DNA from: Glandiceps talaboti
Taxonomy: Eukaryota; Hemichordata; Enteropneusta; Spengelidae
Direction of reading: 5' to 3'
NCBI RefSeq assembly: GCF_964340395.1
Contig: NC_135567.1
Span: forward strand, 5,032,399-5,096,398
Length of the DNA stretch: 64,000 nt
Below the pieces are notes generated by a model. It saw nothing but the letters and a program-made list of their open reading frames with translations, did no database searches and had not been told where the DNA came from. Below, piece by piece: positions 1 through 12,082 of the stretch. Position 1 is the stretch's first letter. Each line of letters begins with the position of its first letter. The position numbers were made by a program, and so were the translations under genes.

Positions 1-1265
1 TACAGTCATTCAGGAGACAAATATACATACTTCTCCATAACAAAGACGAACTCGAAGGCCATTTACATGTTACCCATGACAATAAGGTTTACCGTATATA
101 TATTTGAACAGATGAATTTAAATGCTTCAAATGTGGAGCACCAGGTCATATACAGCGCAACTGCCCCAAAAATGCTGATACACAAGCAAACGAAACCAAC
201 AGTCCGGGTAATAACACTCAAACTCCACAAAATGACCAACAAGGAATAACAAGTGACAGAAACAACACGCAAAATACCACCGACAGAATACAAGCAAATA
301 GCATAACACACACCACAGATGACCCTCAACACACTAACGTTACCAATAACAAAACAAACAAAAAAACAACACGTGTTGACACAGGTGACAATGGCCAAAC
401 TGTAAACCAAGACATTGATACTATTCAGGGCACTAAAGACGACGCTCTGTTAAACGACAGCAACGAAACAACATCTGACAGAAACGACAAACACGGAAAA
501 ACTACGAAAAATATAGTAAACTGTAATGACCAAGACACCAACGCTATAACTGACTCTCAAAACAAAACAGAAAACACCCCATCAGATAACTACGAAATGG
601 CAGAAGACACCACCGACTTACACCACGTTACAAATGATAATAAGCGCACCAATGACATCGACAACGAAATTGAAATGATCACTGCAAATACAAACAACGA
701 AGTTACACCCGATGAAGAGAGGGTACGAACCCCTCCTTCAACTTTGCCATCCCCTCCATCCCTCTCCACCCCTCCCTCTTCCTTTTCAAGCTCAAATCCT
801 TCCCAACCCCAGTCTTTCTCTCTTGATCTTTCTGACTCTTCAATTCCATGCGCTGCGGAACTCTTTCCAAATGTTGACACCCCATTCGAACAATCGCAAG
901 ACCTCTTCAGATCTTCTGCACCTCGTACTGACACACAAGATGCTGAACCTACACAGGATGGCGATGACACTGAATCCATCATGTCCGACGTGTCAGAGCT
1001 ATCAGTGACCGGTGATATAAGCTCACAATACACATTAAGCCCAGAATCGATCAAAACATTCCTACTGGATACCATGCACTCGAAGAAAATTATTGAAAGG
1101 TGTGCCGAGTTCTGTCCTGATTTAAAGAAACTCATCTACAGTTTAAAACACTACCGCATGAACGAACCTCTTACAACCGCAGAGAAAGCAAGAGTATATA
1201 AGATAAAAAGTAAACTAGTTAAACACGTCAAAGTAAGCAACCTGACAACAAAGAAAACTACTTAA
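1..1265 (+). pseudogene. ORF1 (gag-like) of Tx1/L1-like LINE copy 1, 5' end outside window
   Basis: This is the 3' part of the nucleic-acid-binding ORF1 of a non-LTR retrotransposon. The frame (third position phase) is open from the window edge to the stop at 1263-1265, except for a TGA at 105-107. The sister copy downstream has a serine codon (TCA) there. Just after the stop lies a complete CX2CX4HX4C zinc knuckle (CFKCGAPGHIQRNC, about 123-164). A long Asn/Thr/Asp-rich, probably disordered stretch follows, then the block EERVRTPPS (from about 714) and a basic helical C-terminal segment beginning MHSKKIIERC (about 1074). The protein matches the complete ORF1 at 6610-8157 along its whole length. 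ORF2 starts 25 bases after the stop. Assignment to an ORF1/ORF2 LINE is firm; the copy is probably dead because of the TGA. Confidence 0.85.
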
Positions 1266-1290
1266 ATCTCTTCAAATTCTCTGGGTTATC

Positions 1291-4200
1291 ATGGAACGAC
1301 ATTACATTATATTCTTCTTTACTTTAATCTTAATGGTGAGCGTTACATGCACAACACTCAATATAAGAGGTGGGCGAGACCCACTTAAACGCTACCAGAT
1401 TTTCGACTACTTGAAGAAAACCCACACAAGTGATGCCTACTTCCTGCAAGAGACACATACAGTAGCAGCTGATGAACCCGCCTGGCGAATTGTATGGAGG
1501 GGTGACTGTATTTTTTCCCATGAAAACACATACACTGCTGGTATTGCAATTCTGCTAACACCTAACAGCAATGCTGAAATCTTATCAACAAATGAAGTCA
1601 TAAATGGTAGACTCTTACACGCTCATGTACGAGTCAACGGTGATCCAATTCATTTTATCAATATGTACGCACCTAACAATGGTAACGAAAGACTACAAGT
1701 CTTCCTGAAATTAAAACAATTGTTAAATGACTTGAATGATGACCCAGTAATTCTTGGAGGTGACTTCAACTGTACTATAGAGCCAAAAATTGACCGTACA
1801 AGCCAACAAGAACCAGACATTCGCACTTCACTCAGCCTTGACAAAATTCTGCACACATTTTAGTTAGTTGATGCCTGGAGGTATCACCATGGCAACATAA
1901 AACAATACACATGGCACAATGACCACAACACTACAGCTGCTAGACTTGACAAAATTTACATACCTAAACACCTGGCCACACGAATACATACTGCAGAAAT
2001 CTATACAGGATCACAAGCCTTCACTGATCACTCTTTGGTGAAAATAAAAATCACCTTCACTAAAATAAAAAACACCTCCCGTATTTGGTGTTTAAACACA
2101 GAACTTCTTGAAGACAAAAATTACTGTGAACTCATCGAAGAGTTATGGACCCAATGGAAAAACAAAAAGACAAACTTTCCAAAAATACAAGATTGGTGGG
2201 ACATAGGAAAGAACAAAATAAAATGGCTCACTCAGCAATATTCAACACAAAAACATCGGTCCTTCAAAAGCTCAAAAGAAAACCTTGAACGTGAACTAAA
2301 AGAAATCGAACACATGATCTCTGACACAACACACACAGACCCAAACCTCATTAATGATTATAATGATAAAAAACAGATATTGAAAACTTATATACGCACT
2401 GAAAGTAAAGGAGCCGCAGTACGAGCCCGTCAACAACTCCTCCATGAAAGTGATGCTTCCACAGACTTTTTCTCCAGTCTCGAAAAACAAAAGAACAGTC
2501 GCAAAATTCTGACACAGCTACGACGTAGTGATCAATCAATAACCACAGACCAAACTGAAATCCGCAAATTAACACACAGTTTCTACCAAAATCTGTTCAC
2601 ACCTGACCCTATTTCCACTTCAGAGCAAAACAAACTACTTGCAAATCTGCCAAAACTTGACAAAGACAAGTCCGACTACTGCGACACTGATATTAGTCTT
2701 GAGGAACTAACACATGCTGTCAAACAGCTTTCAAACAACCGCTCGCCTGGTATCGATGGAATCCCTAACGAGTTTTACAAAAAGTTCTGGCCTATGATCA
2801 ACCAAGATTTCTTAGAAGTCTTACAAACATGTATTAAGGATGGCGAACTCCCACAGTCTAGTCGAAGAGCTATAATTAGTCTGATCCCGAAAAAAGGTGA
2901 CAATACGCTTCTGAAAAATTGGCGCCCAGTCAGTTTGTTATGTAGCGATTATAAAATCTTTACTAAATGTTTATCCCTTCGTCTTCGAAACGTGATAGGG
3001 AGCATTATCCACATTGACCAAACGTGCAGCATACCTGGGCGCTGTATAGAAGACAATATCAATCTAATTAGAGATTGCATACACTACTCCAATGAAAATG
3101 CTTTACAACTAGGTATTGTCGCAATCGATCAGGAAAAAGCCTTCGATCGAGTTAACCACATACACCTCTTCAATACGTTACATTCCTTTGGTTTTGGCGA
3201 ACAGTTCATTCAATATATCAAACTCATCTACAACAATGCCCAGTGTCTTGTACGTGTAAATAACAACTTAACGGCTCCTATTGAATTCAAACGAGGCATA
3301 CGCCAAGGTTGCTCGTTATCAGGCCAACTATATATACTCGCAATTGAACCATTTCTACACAAAATCCGCACCGACAGTGAAATAAAAGGACTCTGTTTGC
3401 CTAACACAGAACGACAAATACACTTATCAGCCTATGCTGATGACGTGGACTTCCTTGTTACACATGATGGGGATTTCACAAAATTAAGTAAATGGATCCA
3501 GGTGTATGAAAAGGCTACAAATGCAAAAGTCAACATTTTGAAATCCGAAGGGTTATGGTGTGGGAGTTGGCGAAACCGCGATGACTTCCCGATGAATTTA
3601 AACTGGAACAGTGAAGGACTGAAAGTCCTCGGTATATACCTCGGGAACTCAGATAGCTATGTCGACAAAAACTGGAACGAACTTGCCCACAATGTCCAAA
3701 AAAAGATTGAATGGTGGTCTAAATATGTCACTGCAATGTCGTACCATGGTCGTATACGTGTAATCAATCAACTAGTGGCTACAAAACTAAACCACAAATT
3801 CGCATGCCTATGCCCCCCGAAAGAATTCGTAGAATTTCTCCAAAAGACTTTCCTAAACTTTGTCTGGCAAGGTCACCATTGGGTCAATGCGGAGAGATTA
3901 CACCTACCTCTTGAAAAGGGAGGACTTGGTCTAACTCATTTAAAGTCTAGATTACAATCATTCAGATTACGTTACCTGCAAAGATACCTTTACAATGATA
4001 TTAAACACTCAAATTTCTACTTCACAGATTTCTATTTTAGTAAGGTGGGCAACCTTAACTATACTAAACAACTACTGGCTACAAAATTTGTGTATCCACT
4101 CAAACACACTCCTCCCTTCTTCAAAGACGTATTGTCTTGTTGGCAACAATTTGATATCAAACGAAAGGGAACGCCCGAGTCTATAAAAGACATACTAAAT

Positions 4201-5226
4201 GAACCCTTGTTCCATAATCCACTGATATTACATCCAGTTCGCCGCGAGACTTTCTGCCTCCAGCATTTAGTAGACGAGGGTATAACTTGTATCAAAGATC
4301 TGATAGACGACAGAGCGAAAGAGTGGCGTACCAACGATGATTTATATAGATCCATAAATATCCACTCAAAGAGAATCTTAGATCTCACAATTAAGACCCT
4401 CCACAAATCGATACCGATAAAGTGGAAAGACAAAATGAACGAATACTTCCTTGAAACTCATAATTTGGAATCTTCCCCTATAGCTACATACTATAGCTTT
4501 GACCTGTACGAACATGACAGCCTTAACCTGGCACTTTATAAAGTAGAGAGAGGGGCCATTTACAGATTCTTAACGGAACGCTATTTCAATATCAGAAACC
4601 CAGACGCCCTCGACACAGTGTGGAGGGATATATTGAGCCTTCCCAATAACCTTAAACCTAACTTCAAAGACTGCTATTCAGTACCGATTTCAAAACATGA
4701 AGGGGACTTCATGTGGCGTCTTTTCCATGGTGCTTATCCCACGGGTTCGTACTTACACAGCTGTAAACTTCAGAATCACGACAGTTGCCCTTTTTGCGGC
4801 GAAAAAGACACTTTATTACACGTTTTTCTAGAATGTCCACATATTCAACCAGTTCTGCAATTATACAACAATTTGTCCACTAGACTCTTAGAATCACAAA
4901 ATCCACTGCCATTGTGGTGGTACATATTGCTACCGAAATACACAAAGAGATCTACACGCTTTGTAAATAGACAGGTGTTTAGATTATTTGTCTACCTCAC
5001 CTGTACAGTTAAAATCTCTATCCACCTGAGTCGCTGGAATAAAATGAATGACAAATCAATAACTGATCCAATTGAAATATTTCGTTCACGAATTCGTTCT
5101 AAAATAAAGACAGAACATCAGATTTCTATCACTACAAAATGTATCAATCACTTTAAATTGGGATGGGGACACAATGAAACCCTTTGCCAAATTACACGTG
5201 ATGAAACATTGGAAATCTTTGTCTAG
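1291..5226 (+). pseudogene. ORF2 (endonuclease-reverse transcriptase) of Tx1/L1-like LINE copy 1
   Basis: One reading frame of about 1312 codons interrupted only by TAG at 1861-1863; both sides are in the same frame. In order: a hydrophobic N-terminus, APE-type endonuclease (LNIRG near residue 24, QETH, GGDFNC, then TDHSLV after the stop), RT (SPGIDGIPNEFY, LIPKKGD, NWRPVSLL, QEKAFDRVNH, GIRQGCSLSGQLY, catalytic AYADDVDF at about 3430-3453) and a C-terminal CCHC motif (CPFCGEKDTLLHVFLEC). SGQLYxLAIEPFL after motif B is typical of the Tx1/L1 lineage. At the stop the sister copy reads lysine, so one AAG to TAG change explains it. The protein would nick DNA and prime reverse transcription on the target. 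The stop separates part of the endonuclease from the RT, so the copy is probably inactive unless read through. Confidence 0.9.
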
Positions 5227-5629
5227 GCTTTTGTTTATCAGTTGCAATGTACTCTGGGCACCGTACTCCTCATGGGGTCTGTGGATGTAGGTGTGACGTG
5301 GCAAATGACGTCACGTCATACTGCCATCCACAGATCAGTACTTTGTAACTTAGCGTAGGAACACACACCTAACGAATTCTGCTTTGTTTCAGAACCGAAG
5401 ACATTGATGTCGACACAATGGTTCGAAGTATATATATTGAACCCGCCTGGAAAGGTTACTTCCACTCTACAACTATCATGAGACAGCACTGAATGTGACA
5501 CAGCTAGTACAATAACGCGATATTATACGAACATTACGAATCATTGTTTTTTCCGTTTATTTTGCTCGATTCCCTGTTTTTACTTTCCAATGTATATTTA
5601 GGAATCAGTGAATAAACGTTTTATGTAAA
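5227..5629 (+). other. 3' UTR of LINE copy 1
   Basis: Non-coding sequence between the ORF2 stop and the ACT-repeat tail. It contains AATAAA at 5611-5616, about 14 bases before the tail starts, the same spacing pattern seen at the two other tails (near 6150 and 12659). No other feature was recognised. Confidence 0.7.
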
Positions 5630-5772
5630 ACTACTACTACTACTACAACTACTAGCTACTATAGCTACTACTACTACTACTAGCTACTATAGCTACTACT
5701 ACTACTACTACTACTACTACTAGCTACTATAGCTACTACTACTATTACTACTACTACTACTAGCTACTATAG

Positions 5773-5831
<59 letters not shown>

Positions 5832-5858
5832 GCTACTACTACTACAACTACTACTACT
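5630..5858 (+). repeat. (ACT)n tail of LINE copy 1, with AGCTACTATAGCTACT variants
   Basis: About 230 bases of ACT/TAC trinucleotide repeat, broken by four AGCTACTATAGCTACT-like variants. It directly follows the 3' UTR of copy 1, so it is either the element's own microsatellite tail or the microsatellite target it entered. Confidence 0.9.
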
Positions 5859-6162
5859 AAGAACTTGATGTATTTATTTCAATGTGGGGCATTAATAACA
5901 CTATTTGTCGCGTATCAAACGGAAAACTACACATAGAAATCTAATCCCTTCATGCATTTGAAAGCATAGTATCGCTGAACACTGATGTACATAACTTTGT
6001 TCTCGCCAAACACGCGTCTCATTTAATGTTTTCCATGTCTAGCCGTACCGATGTATTTGGATTTTAAATTTATACTTTCATTCGTACTCTGCTGATTTCC
6101 TTTGTAAATATTTTATTTAGCACTTCAATGTATCAGGGCAAAGACGAATAAAGTTCAATTGA
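5859..6162 (+). mobile_element. 3'-UTR-only fragment of a third LINE copy
   Basis: About 300 bases with no ORF, lying between two ACT arrays. It ends with AATAAAGTTCA, then AAAACTACT, which closely matches the 3' ends of copy 1 (5611-5640) and copy 2 (12659-12690). I read it as a severely 5'-truncated member of the same lineage. The upstream part could not be aligned to either full copy by eye. Confidence 0.55.
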
Positions 6163-6171
6163 AAACTACTG

Positions 6172-6222
<51 letters not shown>

Positions 6223-6281
6223 TTTCTACTACTACTATTTCTACTACTACACTACTACTACTACTACTACTACTACTATTT

Positions 6282-6320
<39 letters not shown>

Positions 6321-6347
6321 TTTCTACTACTACTATTTCTACTACTA

Positions 6348-6403
<56 letters not shown>
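6163..6403 (+). repeat. (ACT)n array with TTTCTACTACTA variants
   Basis: About 240 bases of ACT repeat with four ACTATTTCTACT interruptions that recur in a regular pattern, suggesting duplication inside the array. It forms the tail of the fragment at 5859-6162 and the left flank of LINE copy 2. Long ORFs here are simple-repeat translations. Confidence 0.9.
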
Positions 6404-6609
6404 AGCCGAGTGGACGTAGTGAAAAGGTTCTCCCGAAATCCTTCGAAATCAAAGCTCCTGGTGACCATCTATCGGAATTTACACATCGTTTGTCTTGGTA
6501 GGACATCAAACTACCTCTTCGTAAGTTTATTTTTGTAATTTGTTACCGGTTTTCTGCTTTTTAAAGCCTTTTTGCTGGCCCGATCTGGGTTACGGTAGGC
6601 GTAACCAAG
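6404..6609 (+). promoter_or_regulatory. 5' UTR / probable internal promoter region of LINE copy 2
   Basis: About 205 non-coding bases between the ACT array and the ORF1 start codon. LINEs carry internal promoters in this position; no specific element could be recognised here, so the promoter role is inference. The ORF1 ATG at 6610 sits in the favourable context AAGATGG. Confidence 0.45.
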
Positions 6610-8157
6610 ATGGCCGCTAACATCACGGGGCATGGCCGTGATGTGTTCCGTGGCATGACCCAAAAACATGGGATACGATTTCAATCTTTCGAGGGTGTAA
6701 AACCTGAAGAATATGTCAAACAAGTTGCCGAGATAACTGGTCCTGAAAACGTTATTGCAGCCTCAAGAGCAAATGGGGCTGTTGTGGTTTTTGTAAACTC
6801 TGTCTCTTGGGTCGGGACGGTATGTAGCATCGGTATAGACATCGACGGATGTTGGGCTCATGCCGAACCACTCGTTAAACCTTGCACAAAACTTATCCTC
6901 TCAGGCGTACCACCTTACATTCCTCAAGCCATACTTGAGGGAGCAATTTCACAATACGGTAAAATTGTCAGCCCAATGAAACCCATTCCACTCGGTTGCA
7001 AACTTGAACGGTTGCGACATGTAAAATCATTCCGTCGTCAGGTGCATATTATACCACACGAGGGAATTGAAAGTCAGGACTTACAAGGTATGTTTCACGT
7101 ATCATTAGAAGGTAGAACATACAGAATATATCTTTCAACTGACGAACCAAGATATTTCAAATGCAACATGGTTGGGCATTTCCAACGCCAATGCCCAAAC
7201 ACAAACAATGACACCCGACAGGACAACATCGAAAATAACGAGACGCAAACCAACAATAACGACGAAACAAATGTAAATACCACTCAAAGAACACGTGAAA
7301 GACAAAATGCAAACGAAGACACGGGTAAAGACACACCTGATAACACAACTATACACATGGACGATGAAACTGACAATACAACAGATGACGTACCGATCGA
7401 CGAAACAGACAACTCAGCCAGTACAAAGACAAAGGAGAAGATTACTACTATACAAATAGAACGTGAAAACGACACACAACAAATGAACGAAACCGATACT
7501 GTTGGTACTGACAATACACAAACAGAAATCAAAGACAACGATATCCAACAAAATGACAACAACACTACTCCAAAACTTCCGAATACTAAGTCAAACAATG
7601 TCGATTCTAATGAAGAAGAGAGGGTACGAACCCCTCCTTCACCCTCCTCCAGCGCTCCCTCAATCCCTTCGGACATTGCGTCCTCCTCTTCCTCAGCCAC
7701 ACCACCAATTTCAATTGACCTTTCTGGGCGATTGTTACAAAGTGGAGAGGCATCAAACGACCAAGAATATAATTCGGATTCACAAGACCTTTTTATAGTA
7801 CCAGAAACCCAAATGTCACAAACTGAGCCAAACTTTAATTATGTCGATGAAGACACCAACGAAGATGAGATAGAATCCATCTCATCGGAAATGTCAGATG
7901 TGTCCCTATTAAGTGAAAGTCAACAAGGACCATCTACAGACTCTATCAGACAATTTCTAAGTGAAACCATGCACTCAAAAAAAATCATAGAAAAATGCAA
8001 ACAGTTCTGTCCAAACCTCAAAATCTTGACCCACGCTTTCAAACATTACCGTTCAACACAAGCACTCACTACATCGCAAAAAGCTAGAATACACAAAATT
8101 AGAACAAAGGTACTACACTACATCAAGACAACCGGATATAAAACTAAGAACAACTGA
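6610..8157 (+). CDS. ORF1 (gag-like nucleic-acid chaperone) of LINE copy 2
   Basis: Complete 515-residue frame from ATG to TGA. Residues 1-180 form a compact, RRM-like N-terminal region of the kind seen in zinc-knuckle ORF1 proteins. Around residues 180-200 lies a zinc knuckle that has lost its first cysteine (YFKCNMVGHFQRQC, where copy 1 has CFKC), explained by one G to A change. Residues 200-335 are Asn/Asp/Thr-rich and probably disordered. EERVRTPPS follows, then a Ser-rich and acidic stretch and a basic helical C-terminus beginning MHSKKIIEKC. The expected role is binding element RNA in a ribonucleoprotein. It is intact as a frame, but the defective knuckle may impair function. Confidence 0.85.
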   Translation: MAANITGHGRDVFRGMTQKHGIRFQSFEGVKPEEYVKQVAEITGPENVIAASRANGAVVVFVNSVSWVGTVCSIGIDIDGCWAHAEPLVKPCTKLILSGVPPYIPQAILEGAISQYGKIVSPMKPIPLGCKLERLRHVKSFRRQVHIIPHEGIESQDLQGMFHVSLEGRTYRIYLSTDEPRYFKCNMVGHFQRQCPNTNNDTRQDNIENNETQTNNNDETNVNTTQRTRERQNANEDTGKDTPDNTTIHMDDETDNTTDDVPIDETDNSASTKTKEKITTIQIERENDTQQMNETDTVGTDNTQTEIKDNDIQQNDNNTTPKLPNTKSNNVDSNEEERVRTPPSPSSSAPSIPSDIASSSSSATPPISIDLSGRLLQSGEASNDQEYNSDSQDLFIVPETQMSQTEPNFNYVDEDTNEDEIESISSEMSDVSLLSESQQGPSTDSIRQFLSETMHSKKIIEKCKQFCPNLKILTHAFKHYRSTQALTTSQKARIHKIRTKVLHYIKTTGYKTKNN

Positions 8158-8183
8158 ACACATTAAACTTCACTACACACAAC

Positions 8184-11100
8184 ATGGATACACAACGATA
8201 TCTATTTTTATTGTTAGCCATTATGATAGGCTTAACATGTACAACACTCAACGTTAGAGGTTGTCGCGACTCCTTTAAAAGATACCAGGTGTTCGAATAT
8301 TTGAAAAATAACTCACTGGCAGATTTCCATTTACTTCAAGAAACACACACAACCCCCACTGACGAAACAACTTGGCAACTAGTTTGGCGAGGCAGAGGCC
8401 TATTTTCCCATGGTTCGGTCAACCGCGGCGGTATCTCAATTTTGTTTTCTCCAAATACTAAAGTTAATATTCTAACCAAACGTGATCTCCTTCCAGGCCA
8501 CCTTCTCTCTACCAATGTAATGATAAATGACCTCCGTATTCATATAATAAACATTTACGCACCAACTGACGCAACTGAACGCCTGGAGTGTTTTACAATC
8601 CTTGAACAACATTTAAATTCCATTAAAGACTCTGACGACCCAATCTACTTGGGAGGGGACTTCAATTGTACAACTGACCCCCGGATAGATCGTAACCGGG
8701 GGTCCGAGCCAGATATCAGAACGTCAAACTTACTCACAAATTTAACCCGACGCTTTAAACTTGTTGACGCATGGAGAAACCAACATCCAGCATCACTTAA
8801 CTATACATGGCATCGCGATCACGACAATGCGCATGCGCGTCTTGACAATTTTTTTGTGAATAAACATTATCAAACATTATCAAAAAGTGTTCAATCCTGA
8901 ACTCCTCCTTGGCCTTTTCGGACCACTCACTTGTCACCCTTTCAGTATCCCTAAAAAGTGTCAAAAATCGGAACCCAGTTTGGACCCTTAATACCTCTAT
9001 CCTTGAGGAGGAAAACTACAAGGGGATTATTTGTAATTTCTGGAAAAACTAGTTATCCAAATCTTCAACTTTGGTGGGACATTGGAAAACAAAAAATCAA
9101 GCAACTCAGCCATCAATACTGTAATAATAAAGTGAACCAAAACAAAACCGACAAACATAACCTTGAAAGCGAAATAGCTGCTCTTGAAAGTCAGCTCAGT
9201 AACCATGGCTACAACTCAGCCGTTGAAAAAGTATATCTGGCGAAAAAGACTCTGCTCACCAATTTGACTAATCAGGAAAACAAACACGCAGGTATTCGGA
9301 ACAGACACAAATATCTTAATAACTCAGATGCTCCTGACAATGTTATATACAAACTTAACGAACAAAAGAGAACAAGAAAATCTATCATCCAACTTCAAAA
9401 CGGAAATGACAATACAATAACTGAAGATCCGACCAAAATCAGAAAAACGATTCGTCAATTTTACGAAAAACTTTACACCCCCGAACCCACTGATCTGACT
9501 TCTACCTCTGAAATTCTTAATAACCTTCCTCAAATTAACGAATTTGACCGCGATTTCCTTGACAGTGAAATTACACTCGAAGAAATGACAAACGCATTAA
9601 AACTTCTCCCGAACGACCGCACACCTGGCATTGATGGTATCCCAAACGAGTTTTATAAAACCTTTTGGTCAGTACTTGGAAACGATTACCATGAAGTTAT
9701 GATGTCATCAATAAATCAAGGCATCCTACCAAACTCGTGTAAGCGTGCCGTGACTACGCTCATTCCTAAAACAGGCAATACAAATTTACTGAAAAACTGG
9801 CGTCCCATAAGTCTTCTCTGCAGTGACTACAAAATACTGACAAAGACACTCTCTCTCTCTGTCTCAGGAACGTGATAAGTTCTATCATCCATCATGACCA
9901 AAGTTGTAGTATCCCTACCCGTCAAATTCATGACAACATTTCTCTGTTACGCGACAGTATCACCATGGCCAATGAAAACAACATCCCACTTGGTATACTG
10001 GCACTTGACCAAGAAAAGGCCTTTGACCGTGTCAATCATCAATATCTTTTTGACACTTTACGCTCGTTCGGTTTTGGAAATAATTTTGTTGACTTGATTC
10101 ATTTAATCTATAACGAAGCACAATCTTTAATTCGAGTGAACGATACCCTAACTTCGCCAATTGATTTTGCCAGGGGAATTAGACAAGGCTGCTCACTTTC
10201 TGGGCAACTTTACGTCATTGCCATTGAACCCCTTCTACACCACATCAGAACTAAGAGTAAAATAACAGGTTTAGACATTCCAAACTCACACAACAACAAA
10301 TGTAAACTTTCTGCATACGCAGACGATGTCGAGGTTTTTATTACTCGCGACGAAGACTTAAATGAACTCAATCACTCACTAGTTATTTACCAACAAGCAT
10401 CCAATGCCAAGATCAACTTCAGTAAATCAAAGGGTTTGTGGTGCGGCTCCTGGCGTGAACGTCACGATAACCCCCTTAACATCGAGTGGAACAACAAAGG
10501 CCTGAAACTCCTTGGTATTTTACTTGGCAATACTGAATCGTACATCGACGAGAATTGGAAACATCTCACTCAAAAAATTGAAAACAAACTTGAAAACTGG
10601 TCTCACTTTGCCCCTAAAATGTCCTATAGGGGGCGCGCTATAATTATCAACCAGTTAATCGCATCCAAAACACTTTTCCCTCTCACTGCTCTTACTCCGC
10701 CCGAATACACTATCACATATCTCCAACGCTTATTTCTCAACTTTTTTTGGAACGGAAAACATTGGATATCATCTGACACATTGTACCTCCCACTTGATAA
10801 AGGCGGCCAAAACTTGATTCACTTAAAAAGTAGAATAACTGCACTTCGCATCCAATTGATTCAACGCTATCTTTATTTAGACTCTAAACACCCTTGTTTC
10901 CAAATGATTGATTTTTACCTCAGTAAAGTTGGAAATTTAGGATACACCAAGGGACTCCTTACTACTGAACTGAGCATGAATCTCAACAATATGCCTCCCT
11001 TCTACATCGATCTTCTCAAGCGTTGGAGAAACACTAAAAAAGTCCGTAAGCTTGACAAAACGAACATCTTCGAAATTCTCAACGAACAACTCTTTTGTAA

Positions 11101-12082
11101 TCACCATATTCTCCATCCACTCAGAAAAGAGCCATTTAGACTTGAACATTTTATTTCTGCTGGACTGACAAAAATCCGAGATCTTCTCAACGCTGACCAC
11201 AAAGCCTTACTTACGGTACCTGATATTACTGATAGAATCAATATTCGCTCCCAAAGCATCCTTCAACTTACCCTGGATACAATCCACAAAGCCATCCCCA
11301 CAGATTGGATGAACACAATCAACAAGTACTTACATAGTAGAAATGTGAACATGATTGAAAATACACACTACAGCTTTGAACTCCACGTCTCCGATGACCT
11401 CAACTTTCCTTTATACAAATTCGAAAAGGGGGCCATCTACAAACACTTAATACAGGCACAACACATAAACCGGTCACCTGAAGGGTTGGATACAGTCTGG
11501 CGCGATGTCCTTAATATTCCCGACAATAGTAAACCGAACTTCAAAGCCTGTTACTCACCTCTTGTCACATTATACGAAGGCGACCTTCTTTGGCGCATCA
11601 TGCACGGTGCATATGCGAGTGAAAATTTCCTAACTGAAATCGGCGTGAGTCGAGAAAGAAATTGTCTATTCTGTTTGGAAAAAGACTCGCTTCTACACAT
11701 TTTCTTTGAATGTCACCACATCCAACCCCTCTTAGCCTTCCTCAATTCACTCAAGAGAACATTCCCAACAAAACCCAAAATACCACCCTGGTGGTTCATT
11801 CTGAACCCGCCTAAAAAGTCAAATAAGTTCAACTCGAAACGAGAACGGGATCTTTTCATTTATTTAATCTGTACAGCAAAAATGTCCATTCATTTATGCC
11901 GTCGAAACAAACGCGAAAACATCCCGTATACTGATCCAAAAACAATCTTCAAAGATAAAATCGCCACCCGTCTTAAAACTGAATTTATATACTTCAACCT
12001 CGTTCGCCAGCTTGATAGATTTTCCGACACTTGGTCACAGAACGAAATTCTCTGCAAACTTTCACCAACGAATGAATTATAA
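8184..12082 (+). pseudogene. ORF2 (endonuclease-RT) of LINE copy 2, three frameshifts
   Basis: Start ATG at 8184. The endonuclease (LNVRG, QETH, GGDFNC) runs to about 8890, where the frame shifts; SDHSLV and the following 45 residues continue in the next frame from about 8900 to 9049. A small deletion near 9050 returns to the first frame for the RT N-terminus (TPGIDGIPNEFY, WRPISLL). A CT-repeat slip at about 9849-9867 moves the frame again, and the rest reads openly from 9872 to 12082: QEKAFDRVNH, GIRQGCSLSGQLY, catalytic AYADDVEV and a C-terminal CCHC (CLFCLEKDSLLHIFFEC). All domains are present, so this is a recently inactive copy. The three shifts are inferred by alignment with copy 1. 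Confidence 0.85.

Noticed and set aside
6159-6468. Poly-Thr/Leu/Tyr and poly-Ser/Val ORFs
   Set aside because: Translations of the ACT array.
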